Of a stretch of DNA of 64,000 bases, positions 1 to 8,687 are shown one piece after another. Origin of the DNA: Clostridia bacterium. Lineage in GTDB: Bacteria > Bacillota > Clostridia > Oscillospirales > Acutalibacteraceae. Each line of letters opens with the position of its first letter. Within the stretch, counting starts at the first letter, position 1. The stretch lies in NCBI GenBank assembly GCA_017465085.1, contig JAFTWW010000008.1, forward strand, positions 1 to 64,000, in the 5' to 3' direction. The notes under the pieces were generated by a model, which made no database searches, had not been told where the DNA came from, and saw nothing but the letters and a program-made list of their open reading frames with translations. The position numbers were made by a program, and so were the translations under genes.

Positions 1-65
1 AAATGTTGCAAAACATTTGGCAAAGCCTATTAGTATTTCTTATTAAAATAAAGAGAAAACAAAAA

Positions 66-419
66 TTATAGCTTTTTCTTCAATGTTACCACTGAGGAAA
101 CTAACATTCTACGAAGTTCAATACACTCTTTATGAAAAATCTCGAAATCCTCTTTTGAGATACTATTTACCTCTGAAAGTAATTCTAACCAAAATTCACT
201 TTCATTGCATTCTTTTAAGGCGATTTCAAACTTGGAAATAAAATCCTTAGTACCCTGCGCATACTGCGCTTCATGAACATTAGCGCCTACCGATGTACCT
301 GAACGAATGAGTTGATTTACTAAAGCACTTTCAACACCGTTTTTCTTTAATTCCCGACAAAGAAAAACTATATTTTTTGAGAATTCTTTGGATTTCAACC
401 TTAAAACACTATTCGACAT
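66..419 (-). CDS. Four-helix-bundle protein (23S rRNA intervening-sequence protein / S23 family)
   Basis: This 117-aa all-helical protein matches the four-helix-bundle family (TIGR02436/PF05635), whose members are encoded in 23S rRNA intervening sequences and are related to the Avd proteins of diversity-generating retroelements. Family marks are the 'RSGTSVGANVHEA' stretch (residues 40-52) and 'ALKECNESEFWLELL'. I chose the ATG at 419 because AGGTG lies just before it; the in-frame GTG at 428 is part of that ribosome binding site. The biochemical role of free-standing members is unknown. It lies 3' of the glycan-uptake operon and the array at 437-600 separates the two, so read-through could express it. 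No rRNA gene is visible here. Confidence 0.85.
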   Translation of the reverse strand: MSNSVLRLKSKEFSKNIVFLCRELKKNGVESALVNQLIRSGTSVGANVHEAQYAQGTKDFISKFEIALKECNESEFWLELLSEVNSISKEDFEIFHKECIELRRMLVSSVVTLKKKL

Positions 420-436
420 AATAATCACCTGATTTT

Positions 437-600
437 GTTATGAGTTATGAACTATGAGTTATGAATTCGGCTTCGCCGAATGTTATGATATGTTCGCTGA
501 AAAAATCAACGTTGCCGATAGGCAATTCATAACGCGGCGAAGCCGTTTATAACTCATAACTCGCCGTAAGGCGAACATAACTGCTTGGTTAGCCAACCAA
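437..600. repeat. Hairpin array 1 (linker ATGAGTTATGA / TCATAACTCAT)
   Basis: At least five short perfect hairpins with unrelated stems are joined by a repeated linker. Stems include ATTCGGC/GCCGAAT with a TTC loop, TTGCC-GATA-GGCAA, CGGC-GAA-GCCG, TCGCC-GTAA-GGCGA and GCTTGGTT/AACCAAGC. On the left the linker reads ATGAGTTATGA (441-451 and 454-463, the second imperfect); on the right it reads as the reverse complement (around 549-561). The last hairpin uses the final codons and stop codon of the permease gene ending at 589. The array fills the space between that gene and the four-helix-bundle gene. Confidence 0.8.
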
Positions 601-1551
601 GCCCGTTCTCTCAATACTTTCGGTGAAGTATTTCTGAGTGAAGATATAGAGGATCAGGGGTGGAGCGATGGTGAGCATAGCGCCTGCCTGGAGGTACATT
701 CTCAGTGAGAACACAGAGCCCGAAGCATCGCGGTAGCCGCCCATATAGAGATTGGTGCTAAGGTTTTTAAGCATAACAACCAAGGGGCGAAGCTCCTGAG
801 TGAAATAGGTGGCGGAGCTGTTGTAATCGGTCCAATGCCATACTATTGAGAAGAGAAGCACTGTGATAAATGCGGGAACTGCCATAGGCACCATAACCTG
901 AAGGAAGGTTTTGAAAACGCCGCATCCATCAATCTTTGCAGCTTCCTCAATTTCATAGGGAAGGCCCTTGAATGAGGAATAGAATATAAAAATAAAGATA
1001 CCGTTACGAAGACCTGCGCCGAACATTGAGGGAAGGATAAATACCCACGGACTTTCCAAGAGGTTTAGATGCAAACCGAAGATGGAAAGGAAGCCTCCGA
1101 AATCGAAGAAGCGGTACAAAATATATGTAGAGCTATAAAGGATCTGAGGAGGAACAACGATGGTTAATATCAACAACACGAACACAATGAACTTGCCAGG
1201 GAATTTGAATCTTGCCAAGCCGTAACCTGCCAAAGCGCAGGAGCAAAGGGCTGCTGCGGTGGAGCCTAAGGTTATGGTAAGGGTAAGACCTGCGGATTTC
1301 CAATAGTTAAGCTCTTTAATAGCGCCCTTTAAGCCATCAAGAGAGAGCTGTTTGGGCACCCAGATAACAGTGGGATCCTCAATTGATGAGGGGGACTGGA
1401 AGCTGGTGATTATCATATAAAGAATGGGATAAAGGAAGAGGTAGCAAATACAGATGCAGAATAACAATCTGAAAACTGAGATTGCAATCTCCTTTGCCTT
1501 TTTCTTATTAGCCAAGGCATAGCGGCTATCGAACAAATTTTTAATACTCAT
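589..1551 (-). CDS. Carbohydrate ABC transporter permease (MalG/LplC type)
   Basis: This 320-aa inner-membrane permease has about six transmembrane segments and the binding-protein-dependent transport signature near residues 200-225 ('EEAAKIDGCGVFKTFLQVMVPM', the EAA loop that contacts the ATPase). MalG/LplC-type proteins form one half of the sugar channel. It is the last gene of the glycan operon, 14 bp after the partner permease, with GGGGG nine bases before the ATG. The C terminus ('RTGLVG') overlaps the terminal hairpin of array 1. No cognate ATPase gene is nearby, so a shared MsmX-type ATPase encoded elsewhere is inferred. Confidence 0.9.
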   Translation of the reverse strand: MSIKNLFDSRYALANKKKAKEIAISVFRLLFCICICYLFLYPILYMIITSFQSPSSIEDPTVIWVPKQLSLDGLKGAIKELNYWKSAGLTLTITLGSTAAALCSCALAGYGLARFKFPGKFIVFVLLILTIVVPPQILYSSTYILYRFFDFGGFLSIFGLHLNLLESPWVFILPSMFGAGLRNGIFIFIFYSSFKGLPYEIEEAAKIDGCGVFKTFLQVMVPMAVPAFITVLLFSIVWHWTDYNSSATYFTQELRPLVVMLKNLSTNLYMGGYRDASGSVFSLRMYLQAGAMLTIAPPLILYIFTQKYFTESIERTGLVG

Positions 1552-1565
1552 TTATAACCGCCCCC

Positions 1566-2483
1566 TTAAGCTCTTGATGATTTTTTGGTACGAGTGGAAA
1601 CAAAGAACACAACGCCCAAAATCAAACCGATAAGAACGAAATAAACCCAAGCCATTGCTGTTGCTCTGCCGTATTTCGCGGTATTGATGCTTGAAGTGAT
1701 GAGCGCCATTACCGAGTTTGACGTTGATGAATAGCTATCAACAATGGTATAGATAGTGTTAAGCAGGAGGGTGGGAACCAGCATAGGAACGGTAATCTTA
1801 CAGAAGCTTTCCCAGCTTGAAGCGCCCTCAACGGAGGCTGCTTCATAGAGGCTTCCGGGGATACTCTGAAGGCCCGAAAGGAAGATAAGCATCTGAATAC
1901 CTGAGTTCCAGATAAGGCTGAAGAAGTTATTGGTAATCTTGGTTACGAACTCAACTATCTTTTCCTGAATACCTGCCTGCAGTAAGAGCTGATTAAGACC
2001 CATACTCTGATTGGCAACTCCGCCGCCATCTTCAATAAGGGAGTTACCGCTGGACATACTGGAAACAACTAAGTCGCTCTGAATTATCTGAAGAACGATA
2101 CCCGCTGAGAAGATAACGGGAAGGAAGAACACCGCGCGGATGAAGATTCTGCCAGGGAATTTCTGGTTAATAAGGATAGCCAAAAAGAGTGACAGAACGA
2201 TGATAACGGGGGTCTTCCAGAGGAGGTTTGTAAAGTCCAACATAACTCGGGTGTTGAACGCGGCATCCTCTTTGAAGATGAACTTATAATTCTTAAGACC
2301 AACGGGAACGGTATCATAACCGCTCAAGGATACGGTAACATCACTGAATGAGAATGTGATGGACTGAATAATCGGCTCTAAATAGAAGCAAAGGAAGCCG
2401 ATAAGGAAGGGCAAAAGGAATAAAAGACCGTTAAGATTGTGTCTATCACTAACAGAGAGTCTCGACAATTTTCTCTTTTTCAT
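1566..2483 (-). CDS. Carbohydrate ABC transporter permease (MalF/LplB type)
   Basis: This 305-aa permease has about six transmembrane segments and an EAA loop 'LYEAASVEGASSWESFCKITVPM' near residues 213-235. It pairs with the MalG-type permease encoded 14 bp downstream to form a heterodimeric channel. A long periplasmic-type loop around residues 130-180 is typical of LplB-like proteins. AGGAGGAGG precedes the ATG. It is the second MalF-type permease of the operon (the other is at 7773-8687), while only one solute-binding protein is encoded. Either the operon feeds two substrates or part of it was duplicated. Confidence 0.9.
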   Translation of the reverse strand: MKKRKLSRLSVSDRHNLNGLLFLLPFLIGFLCFYLEPIIQSITFSFSDVTVSLSGYDTVPVGLKNYKFIFKEDAAFNTRVMLDFTNLLWKTPVIIVLSLFLAILINQKFPGRIFIRAVFFLPVIFSAGIVLQIIQSDLVVSSMSSGNSLIEDGGGVANQSMGLNQLLLQAGIQEKIVEFVTKITNNFFSLIWNSGIQMLIFLSGLQSIPGSLYEAASVEGASSWESFCKITVPMLVPTLLLNTIYTIVDSYSSTSNSVMALITSSINTAKYGRATAMAWVYFVLIGLILGVVFFVSTRTKKSSRA

Positions 2484-2497
2484 AATTTACCTCCTCC

Positions 2498-4714
2498 TTA
2501 ATTAGTAGCGAAAGCTCTGGCTTTAACCGTTACATCTTCAACGGTTACATCCTGCTTCGAATAATTGACATAAACTACCTTGCCGTTTTCGTAGGTTGTT
2601 TTGGTTACATTATCCTGCAACTCAACATGATCTACGATGGCTGCATCCTTAATCTGTGCAAAGAGCTTTGCATACTGCTCATAATACTTAACTGCCTTAT
2701 CAAGCCAGATGGTATATGTGGAGCTGTAAAGATTTTCTTCACGCAGGCCGCGAACGAGGGTTGCATCCTCATAAATACAGTTGAAGAGGAGGCCTGTGCC
2801 TGTTTCGGCAGCCTTTAATAGCTCGGTATCGCGGTTGATTTCGGACTGAACTGTGCCGCCCGACATAGGAACATAGCCCTTTAACACGATCTGATAGAAA
2901 GGAACTTCCTTATCAAACATCTTATAAGCGCTGTTCTTGGTGGGGGCGTTATTGATTTTTGAAACATAAGGAACGGCATAAGCATTGGCGCTATCACCGA
3001 TTACGTTATATTTCTTATCATTATATTTCTTAAGAACGCTAACCATAGTTTCAGCCATATCTGTTCTGTAAGCGCCCTTCTTCTGACGGAAGTTGGAATA
3101 AAGGGTATTAGTTACGGTAGAGAGGCCGATGTTTTCGATGGTCTTATCAATAGATTTAAGATAAGAATTAGAGTTCTTAACGAGATATTTTTGGTTTACC
3201 ATAACCCAAGGATCAACCGTGAGCTTTGATACATAAACGCTGGGCAGATACTGATACTGCCAAGCCTTTTTATTGAAGGCGGTGGTAGCAACCTTTTCGA
3301 TAGAGCCCGAACGGGTTAAAACAAGGTCTGCATCGAAAACTGCGGTTACGCCCTTTTCTTCAAGGAATTTCTGCATAGCGCGGAAATCCTTTTTGCCGCC
3401 GAGAACGCCTAAAAGCTTACTCTTGGAGAGCTGTTTAAGATTGAAGATACCGTCATTCTGCCAACCGATATATCTGATGCCGATATCCTCGGTAGCTATT
3501 CCCTGCTCTTCCAATGCTTCGATGATGGTTTCAACATCCTCATAAGCTGTGAGCTTTTCAAGCTTTTCATACTTAATGCCAAGGAAGTTTGCCTGAGTTT
3601 CAACTGCGCCGTAAACATCGAGGTTTATCATTTCGGTTGCGGCAGTTTTCTTAAGGCCTTTTTCCTCTATGAGATAATCACGGTAAACATCTGCCATATC
3701 AACATAGGTTACCGATTCATCGGCTAAAAGAGTATAGGCAACGGTGAAATTATCGTAATTATACTTTTGCTCTGCTATACGGAAGATGGAGCTTGATGTG
3801 CTGGACTGAGATACGAGCTCATCCTCGCAGATATAGGCATATTCGAGGATTGAGTGGGCAAAGTTCCAAGCATTTGTAGCATTGCCTACAGCGGCTCTGA
3901 TGCTTGCAGAGGTATCGCCCTGCTCGATATATGCCACATAGCCTGATGTTCCCTTAGAAACGCCGAACACGGGCATACGGATGTTTTCGGTATTGGAATA
4001 CTTAACATCCTTTTTATTTGAGGTTTCCTCACCATAAACACTTGCCTTATAAACGTTGCTTGCGGCACCGTTATTAAAGTTGGCAAGGACACCTGAGCCA
4101 TCGGGAATGAAGATATATCCGCCATCATCCATTGTTGCGCCGAAGGTGGGCAGCAAATAGATGCGGATAAGCTTACAATCCTTACCCTCTTTTATGTTTT
4201 TGGTATCAATAGATGCCTTGAACTTGCCATCCGTTACGGTATATTCAACGGGAATTGTAAACTCAAGAGCTGAGAAAACATACTCTACTCTGATACCGTT
4301 TTTGATTTCTTCAACATTTACCTCGCCCATAATAACACATTCGGCGTTACTATTGGCGTTATAAACAAGACCACCCGAGGCAAAGCCATCCATCATTACA
4401 TAATCGATGATAAGCTCTGACTGATAGGTAACTCTTTCTTTTCTTTTGGTTATTGTGTCCTGCTCCATATTCTGAGGGATACTGTACCACTTATCTCCTG
4501 ATGCTTTATTAAGGAGATAAAAATGGCCGTTTTCCATCTCGGCATACATTGCGATTTCATCACTCTCTGCCACTAATGAGAAGCCTTCATCTACCTCGGC
4601 GGTAGAGGCATCTGCTTTATCGGCAAAGGTTACTACTGATGCCGATGTTACAAGCAGCGCAACGGCTACTAACAAGCAAAACAAACAACGCATTTGTTTC
4701 TTTATACCTTGCAA
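2498..4714 (-). CDS. DUF5696-type exported protein, possible glycan-active enzyme
   Basis: This 738-aa protein starts with a signal peptide (hydrophobic residues 10-30). The next roughly 300 residues look beta-rich and the later part (about 340-680) alternates beta and alpha in a way that would suit a TIM barrel. It resembles the DUF5696 family found beside Yip1 proteins and sugar permeases in clostridia. I infer a carbohydrate-active or carbohydrate-binding role from context; no catalytic residues can be named. The start is TTG at 4714, eight bases after GGAGG; the next ATG is seven codons in and has no ribosome binding site. It lies between the Yip1 gene (33 bp) and a permease (14 bp). Confidence 0.7.
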   Translation of the reverse strand: MQGIKKQMRCLFCLLVAVALLVTSASVVTFADKADASTAEVDEGFSLVAESDEIAMYAEMENGHFYLLNKASGDKWYSIPQNMEQDTITKRKERVTYQSELIIDYVMMDGFASGGLVYNANSNAECVIMGEVNVEEIKNGIRVEYVFSALEFTIPVEYTVTDGKFKASIDTKNIKEGKDCKLIRIYLLPTFGATMDDGGYIFIPDGSGVLANFNNGAASNVYKASVYGEETSNKKDVKYSNTENIRMPVFGVSKGTSGYVAYIEQGDTSASIRAAVGNATNAWNFAHSILEYAYICEDELVSQSSTSSSIFRIAEQKYNYDNFTVAYTLLADESVTYVDMADVYRDYLIEEKGLKKTAATEMINLDVYGAVETQANFLGIKYEKLEKLTAYEDVETIIEALEEQGIATEDIGIRYIGWQNDGIFNLKQLSKSKLLGVLGGKKDFRAMQKFLEEKGVTAVFDADLVLTRSGSIEKVATTAFNKKAWQYQYLPSVYVSKLTVDPWVMVNQKYLVKNSNSYLKSIDKTIENIGLSTVTNTLYSNFRQKKGAYRTDMAETMVSVLKKYNDKKYNVIGDSANAYAVPYVSKINNAPTKNSAYKMFDKEVPFYQIVLKGYVPMSGGTVQSEINRDTELLKAAETGTGLLFNCIYEDATLVRGLREENLYSSTYTIWLDKAVKYYEQYAKLFAQIKDAAIVDHVELQDNVTKTTYENGKVVYVNYSKQDVTVEDVTVKARAFATN

Positions 4715-4747
4715 AGAAGATTCCTCCTTTTTTATATTTTGTTGCCA

Positions 4748-6868
4748 CTATCGTAACCGCAATTCTTCAATTATTGAATTGCCAAAGTATAATACCTGCT
4801 GAACGAGTGAGAAGAGCAGGAACACGAGAACGGCGATAATAATCATTGCAAACACTGAAAGAATTGTTGTCCATACGGTTTTGCCGATGTAATACTGATG
4901 TATCTGGCTTAAACCAACTATGAGCAACATACCTGCCCATACAACGCCGATGATGGTTACGATATTTAACATCATACCTTCATCAAGGCTAAGGAAATTG
5001 GAAAGAACAGTGTTAACAAGAAGACTTACTATATAGGGAATGAGCGAATACGCTGTAACGGAAGCGATTTCCTTCATCTTACCGTTACCATCCATAAGGG
5101 AGCATACTGCCCAGTTACCTACTACGAACAAAATATAAATTGCGATTGAACCTATGAAGGTCGAAAGGATTGAATAATCTTCGGGTTCATTTGTATTGAA
5201 AATATAGCCTGTGCCAAAGTACTCATATACCTTGATTAAGAAGAATGCCAGAATAATTATCGCGCTAAGCAGATATGAAGGCAGCTCCTTACGGTACTTA
5301 AACTGACCGAAACCATCGGAGGGATGGGTCAGAGTGTAAAGCGGGAAGGTATATTTGTTTTCAAGCACGGTGAATGCCTCATTACCCGAGGCCTTAACCA
5401 AGGCTCTGTGGATAAGCTTAACTACTACTACAACCAGAGCGATTGCTGCTACTGCGATAAGAAGAATCCACACAAGGTTATCAGCGGCATATTCCTTGCG
5501 GTATTCATGGTAGGCATCAGAATACTCAGCATTGGAGGAAGCAAGCTTAAAGTTATCCATAGCTGCTTTATAATCGCCAAGCTTTTCGTAAGCCATACCT
5601 AAGCCGTAATAGGGATACAAGCTGTTGGTGTTATAGGTTTTTACCTCTTCCCAAAGCTCGATTGCGCGCTGAGGATCGCTTGTATCAAGATCAATAAAGG
5701 CTTCGCGGAGAAGAACTGTATAATCAGTGGGAACAAACTCTGCTACACCGCCCTCGCCCGAATCGAGAACGAGAACACGGCTACCGATGGTTTCGATTGC
5801 GATGGGCTTACTGAACATACCGCGCTGGGTACCGTAGCCGCCGAAAACAGAAACCAACTGACCGTTCTGAGTATATTGGAATATCTTGCCACGGCCTTCA
5901 TCCAGAAGGTGAACGAAATCCTGATTATCAATATCAACATCGCTGAAGGATGTAAAGTGATTATTGGTGAGTATTCCGCGAACGCCCTCAAGGTCGCCGT
6001 AGGTGGAGATAATACCCTCACTCTTAATTATGTTCTGACCGCTGAAATTCAGCTTATTGAGAGTAGCGGCAGTATTTGCTCCCGATTTGGTAACGGTATA
6101 AACAAAGCCTTCCTCATCAATATCAAAGTTAAGGATTGTTGCAGGTGAATAGTTCTGCAACTTCTGAATCTGCTCACGAGTCATAAACTGCTTACGGATA
6201 TAGTTAAGGAAAACATCCGCGGTACGCTGAACGGTGCTACGGCCGAAGAAATAGCTGAATTCATAGTTTTCATCAAACACGAATGCGCCGTTATTTACAG
6301 AGCCTGCAGTTACATAGATATTACCCTGTGTGCTAACAAGAATTTTTGATACATCGAAGGTGTAATCATAACCTACGAGGGTGGTGTTGGGTTTCTCGAT
6401 AACCTTTTTAACCACACAGCTATCATCGGTTACGATAACACGGAGATTACCTGTATCTGCGATATAAATCTCGCCCTCGCTGTTAACAGCAAGACCCTTG
6501 GCACCCTTAAAGTTGTATACCTCGCCCGAAGCATCGGTAAGATTCTCTAAAATGCCCTTAGCCTTGAGGTTTTCATCAAGGCATACTATACGGCTGTTAT
6601 CTGCATCGAGAATATAAAGGGTTTCGCCTGACCAATAAATATCGGTAGGGTTAGCAAGAGGGGTTTCGAGCCCCATATCCTCATAGGTTATGAGGGTATC
6701 GAAAATGTAGGTTGCGGGTGCCGCTACGGATTCGTTATCCGCATTGTATTCATAGCCCGAATATGGAGCATACTCCACATCCTTGGCAGAAACGGTGAAA
6801 ACAGATGCGAACATACAAATGCACAAAACGGCAACGAATAATTTCTTTAAAGTACGCAAATTTTTCAC
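4748..6868 (-). CDS. Yip1-domain membrane protein with NHL-repeat and TPR ectodomain
   Basis: This 706-aa protein has a signal peptide (about 8-28), a six-bladed NHL-like propeller (about 55-370; repeated 'IYWSGETLYILDADNSRI', 'NSEGEIYIADTGNLRV'), a short TPR unit (about 395-445), a transmembrane helix (about 465-490) and a C-terminal Yip1-type bundle of about five helices (530-700). The propeller probably faces outside and binds glycan or another protein; that is inference. The frame opens with GTG at 6868, but TTG at 6859 lies eight bases after GAGG and may be the true start. It follows the upstream permease by 1 bp, so the genes are probably translationally coupled. Confidence 0.75.
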   Translation of the reverse strand: MKNLRTLKKLFVAVLCICMFASVFTVSAKDVEYAPYSGYEYNADNESVAAPATYIFDTLITYEDMGLETPLANPTDIYWSGETLYILDADNSRIVCLDENLKAKGILENLTDASGEVYNFKGAKGLAVNSEGEIYIADTGNLRVIVTDDSCVVKKVIEKPNTTLVGYDYTFDVSKILVSTQGNIYVTAGSVNNGAFVFDENYEFSYFFGRSTVQRTADVFLNYIRKQFMTREQIQKLQNYSPATILNFDIDEEGFVYTVTKSGANTAATLNKLNFSGQNIIKSEGIISTYGDLEGVRGILTNNHFTSFSDVDIDNQDFVHLLDEGRGKIFQYTQNGQLVSVFGGYGTQRGMFSKPIAIETIGSRVLVLDSGEGGVAEFVPTDYTVLLREAFIDLDTSDPQRAIELWEEVKTYNTNSLYPYYGLGMAYEKLGDYKAAMDNFKLASSNAEYSDAYHEYRKEYAADNLVWILLIAVAAIALVVVVVKLIHRALVKASGNEAFTVLENKYTFPLYTLTHPSDGFGQFKYRKELPSYLLSAIIILAFFLIKVYEYFGTGYIFNTNEPEDYSILSTFIGSIAIYILFVVGNWAVCSLMDGNGKMKEIASVTAYSLIPYIVSLLVNTVLSNFLSLDEGMMLNIVTIIGVVWAGMLLIVGLSQIHQYYIGKTVWTTILSVFAMIIIAVLVFLLFSLVQQVLYFGNSIIEELRLR

Positions 6869-6869
6869 C

Positions 6870-7730
6870 TCATTTCAAACCTGAATGGGACATGGTTTCC
6901 ATAACGGAACTCTGAGTCCACAAGAAAACTGCAATAGGCGGAATCATCATAATAACACTTACTGCTGCGGCTGCGCCTGCTCTTGCAAGACCGCCTGCGG
7001 CGATGGTTGAAAGAGCGGTGGGAAGTTCCTTTAAGTCCTCACTGAAGATGTACTGCTTTGTACCTGCTGAGTTCCATAAAGACTGGAAGGTAAATACAAG
7101 AACAGTCATAATAGCGGGTTTAATGCTGGGTATTACTATAGTTCTGAAGATTTTGAACTCGCTTGCGCCGTCAATTCGAGCAGCTTCAAGAGTAGCATCG
7201 GGAACGGCGGAGAGAACAAACTGCCTTATAAGGAATACACCGGATGTACCGCTAAGAGGAGTAAGGATGAGCGCCCAATATGTATCAATAAGTCCCATCT
7301 TAGAAACGATGTAGTAAACAGGGATAGCTGTAACTTCGGGACGGAACAAAAGGGCGAGAACTATTACAGTATAAAGTGTTCCAACACCGCGGAACTTACC
7401 CTTAGCAAGAGTATAGCCCGACATTGCGGCGATGAAAAGGTATGCAACCGTACCCACCACGGTTACGAAAATACTGTTAAAGAGGTATCTTGTTACAGGA
7501 ACTGAGAGGGTACCTGTTAAGGTGAATACCTGAACAAAGTTATCGAAGGTGGGGTTGGTAACATAAAGTCTCGGGGGATAAATGAATATTTCATCAATTG
7601 GCTTTAATGCCTGAATCAACGAATAATAAAGGGGCATCATCATAAATACGCTTACAAGCAGTAAGAATATAAAAATCAATGCTGTGCCGCCTTTTGAACG
7701 GGAAAGGACTACCTGACGCGGTTTAGCCAT
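6870..7730 (-). CDS. Carbohydrate ABC transporter permease (MalG type), first pair
   Basis: This 286-aa protein has six predicted transmembrane segments and the EAA loop 'TLEAARIDGASEFKIFRTIVIPSI' near residues 182-205. The N terminus carries a basic cytosolic tail before the first helix. It partners with the MalF-type protein encoded 42 bp upstream. AGGAG lies 12 bases before the ATG at 7730. Together with the solute-binding fusion it forms the complete importer core except for the ATPase. Confidence 0.9.
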   Translation of the reverse strand: MAKPRQVVLSRSKGGTALIFIFLLLVSVFMMMPLYYSLIQALKPIDEIFIYPPRLYVTNPTFDNFVQVFTLTGTLSVPVTRYLFNSIFVTVVGTVAYLFIAAMSGYTLAKGKFRGVGTLYTVIVLALLFRPEVTAIPVYYIVSKMGLIDTYWALILTPLSGTSGVFLIRQFVLSAVPDATLEAARIDGASEFKIFRTIVIPSIKPAIMTVLVFTFQSLWNSAGTKQYIFSEDLKELPTALSTIAAGGLARAGAAAAVSVIMMIPPIAVFLWTQSSVMETMSHSGLK

Positions 7731-7772
7731 TTTTATTACACACTCCTATCTTATTTTTTCGGTCGCTCAAGG

Positions 7773-8687
7773 TTAGCCCATAAAGCGTCTTAAAACTTTC
7801 TGGATCAGTAACCAGGAAAGCACCATAACGATAAACAGCACAACTGCCAGAGCAGATGCATAACCCATCTCATAACGGGTAAGGGCGAAATCGTTTACGT
7901 GGAGCAACCAGGTATGTGTGGAATAACCACTGCTGGGGAAACCGGTCAAGGTCTGGCTGACAGCACCGGTAGCGAAGGCGCTGGATATTGACATAACCGC
8001 ACCGTACATAAGCTGGGGTCCCATCTGGGGGAAGGTTACATAGTAAAGCTCTTGCCAACGGTTGCGGAGTCCGTCAATAGCGGCGGCCTCGAAATAGGCT
8101 CTGTCAAGTGACTGGAAGCCTGCGCGGAATGAAAGGAAGCCTGAACTGAAGGACATCCATACAGATACTACGATAACAACGGTCATACTATACTTGGCAT
8201 CTGTATGCCAAGCGATAGGCGATGTTATCATACCAAGCTCTAAAAGAAGGCTGTTTATGATACCGTAGCTATCTGCTGAGAATATGTACTGCCAAATAAC
8301 ATATACGTTAGCGGCAAGCGAGGGCGAATAGATGAAAAAGGTCATCAAAGCCCTTAACTTTTTTGGTACCTCATTGATAAGCCAAGCAAGAACAAAGCTG
8401 AGCATAAATCCGATAGGTCCGATAACAACCGCAAGAATAAGAGTATTCTTAAGGGCTATCATAAATATCTTATCGGAAAGGAACATTCTTACATAGTTAT
8501 CAACACCAACAAAGTTGTTGATTGTGATTAAGTTAAAGTCAGTAAAACTGAAGACTATGGATATGAGAATGGGCGCTATGGTGAACACTACAAAGAACAG
8601 CATAAACGGAGCCAACATCCATATAAAAGGCATCTGGGATGCCGCATAATTCTTTTTACGGAGCTTTTCAGCGCTATTATTTGCCAT
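7773..8687 (-). CDS. Sugar ABC transporter permease (MalF type), first pair
   Basis: This 304-aa permease has six transmembrane helices and the EAA loop 'YFEAAAIDGLRNRWQELYYVTFPQM' near residues 198-222. Its start codon lies inside the end of the solute-binding protein gene (11-bp overlap, 8677-8687), which indicates translational coupling and a dedicated partnership. AGGAG is ten bases before the ATG. Confidence 0.9.
   Translation of the reverse strand: MANNSAEKLRKKNYAASQMPFIWMLAPFMLFFVVFTIAPILISIVFSFTDFNLITINNFVGVDNYVRMFLSDKIFMIALKNTLILAVVIGPIGFMLSFVLAWLINEVPKKLRALMTFFIYSPSLAANVYVIWQYIFSADSYGIINSLLLELGMITSPIAWHTDAKYSMTVVIVVSVWMSFSSGFLSFRAGFQSLDRAYFEAAAIDGLRNRWQELYYVTFPQMGPQLMYGAVMSISSAFATGAVSQTLTGFPSSGYSTHTWLLHVNDFALTRYEMGYASALAVVLFIVMVLSWLLIQKVLRRFMG

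Noticed and set aside
437..600. Hairpin arrays 1-3 considered as CRISPR arrays
   Set aside because: The constant part is only 7-11 nt and flips orientation mid-array; the variable parts are self-complementary hairpins, not spacers, and no cas genes are near.
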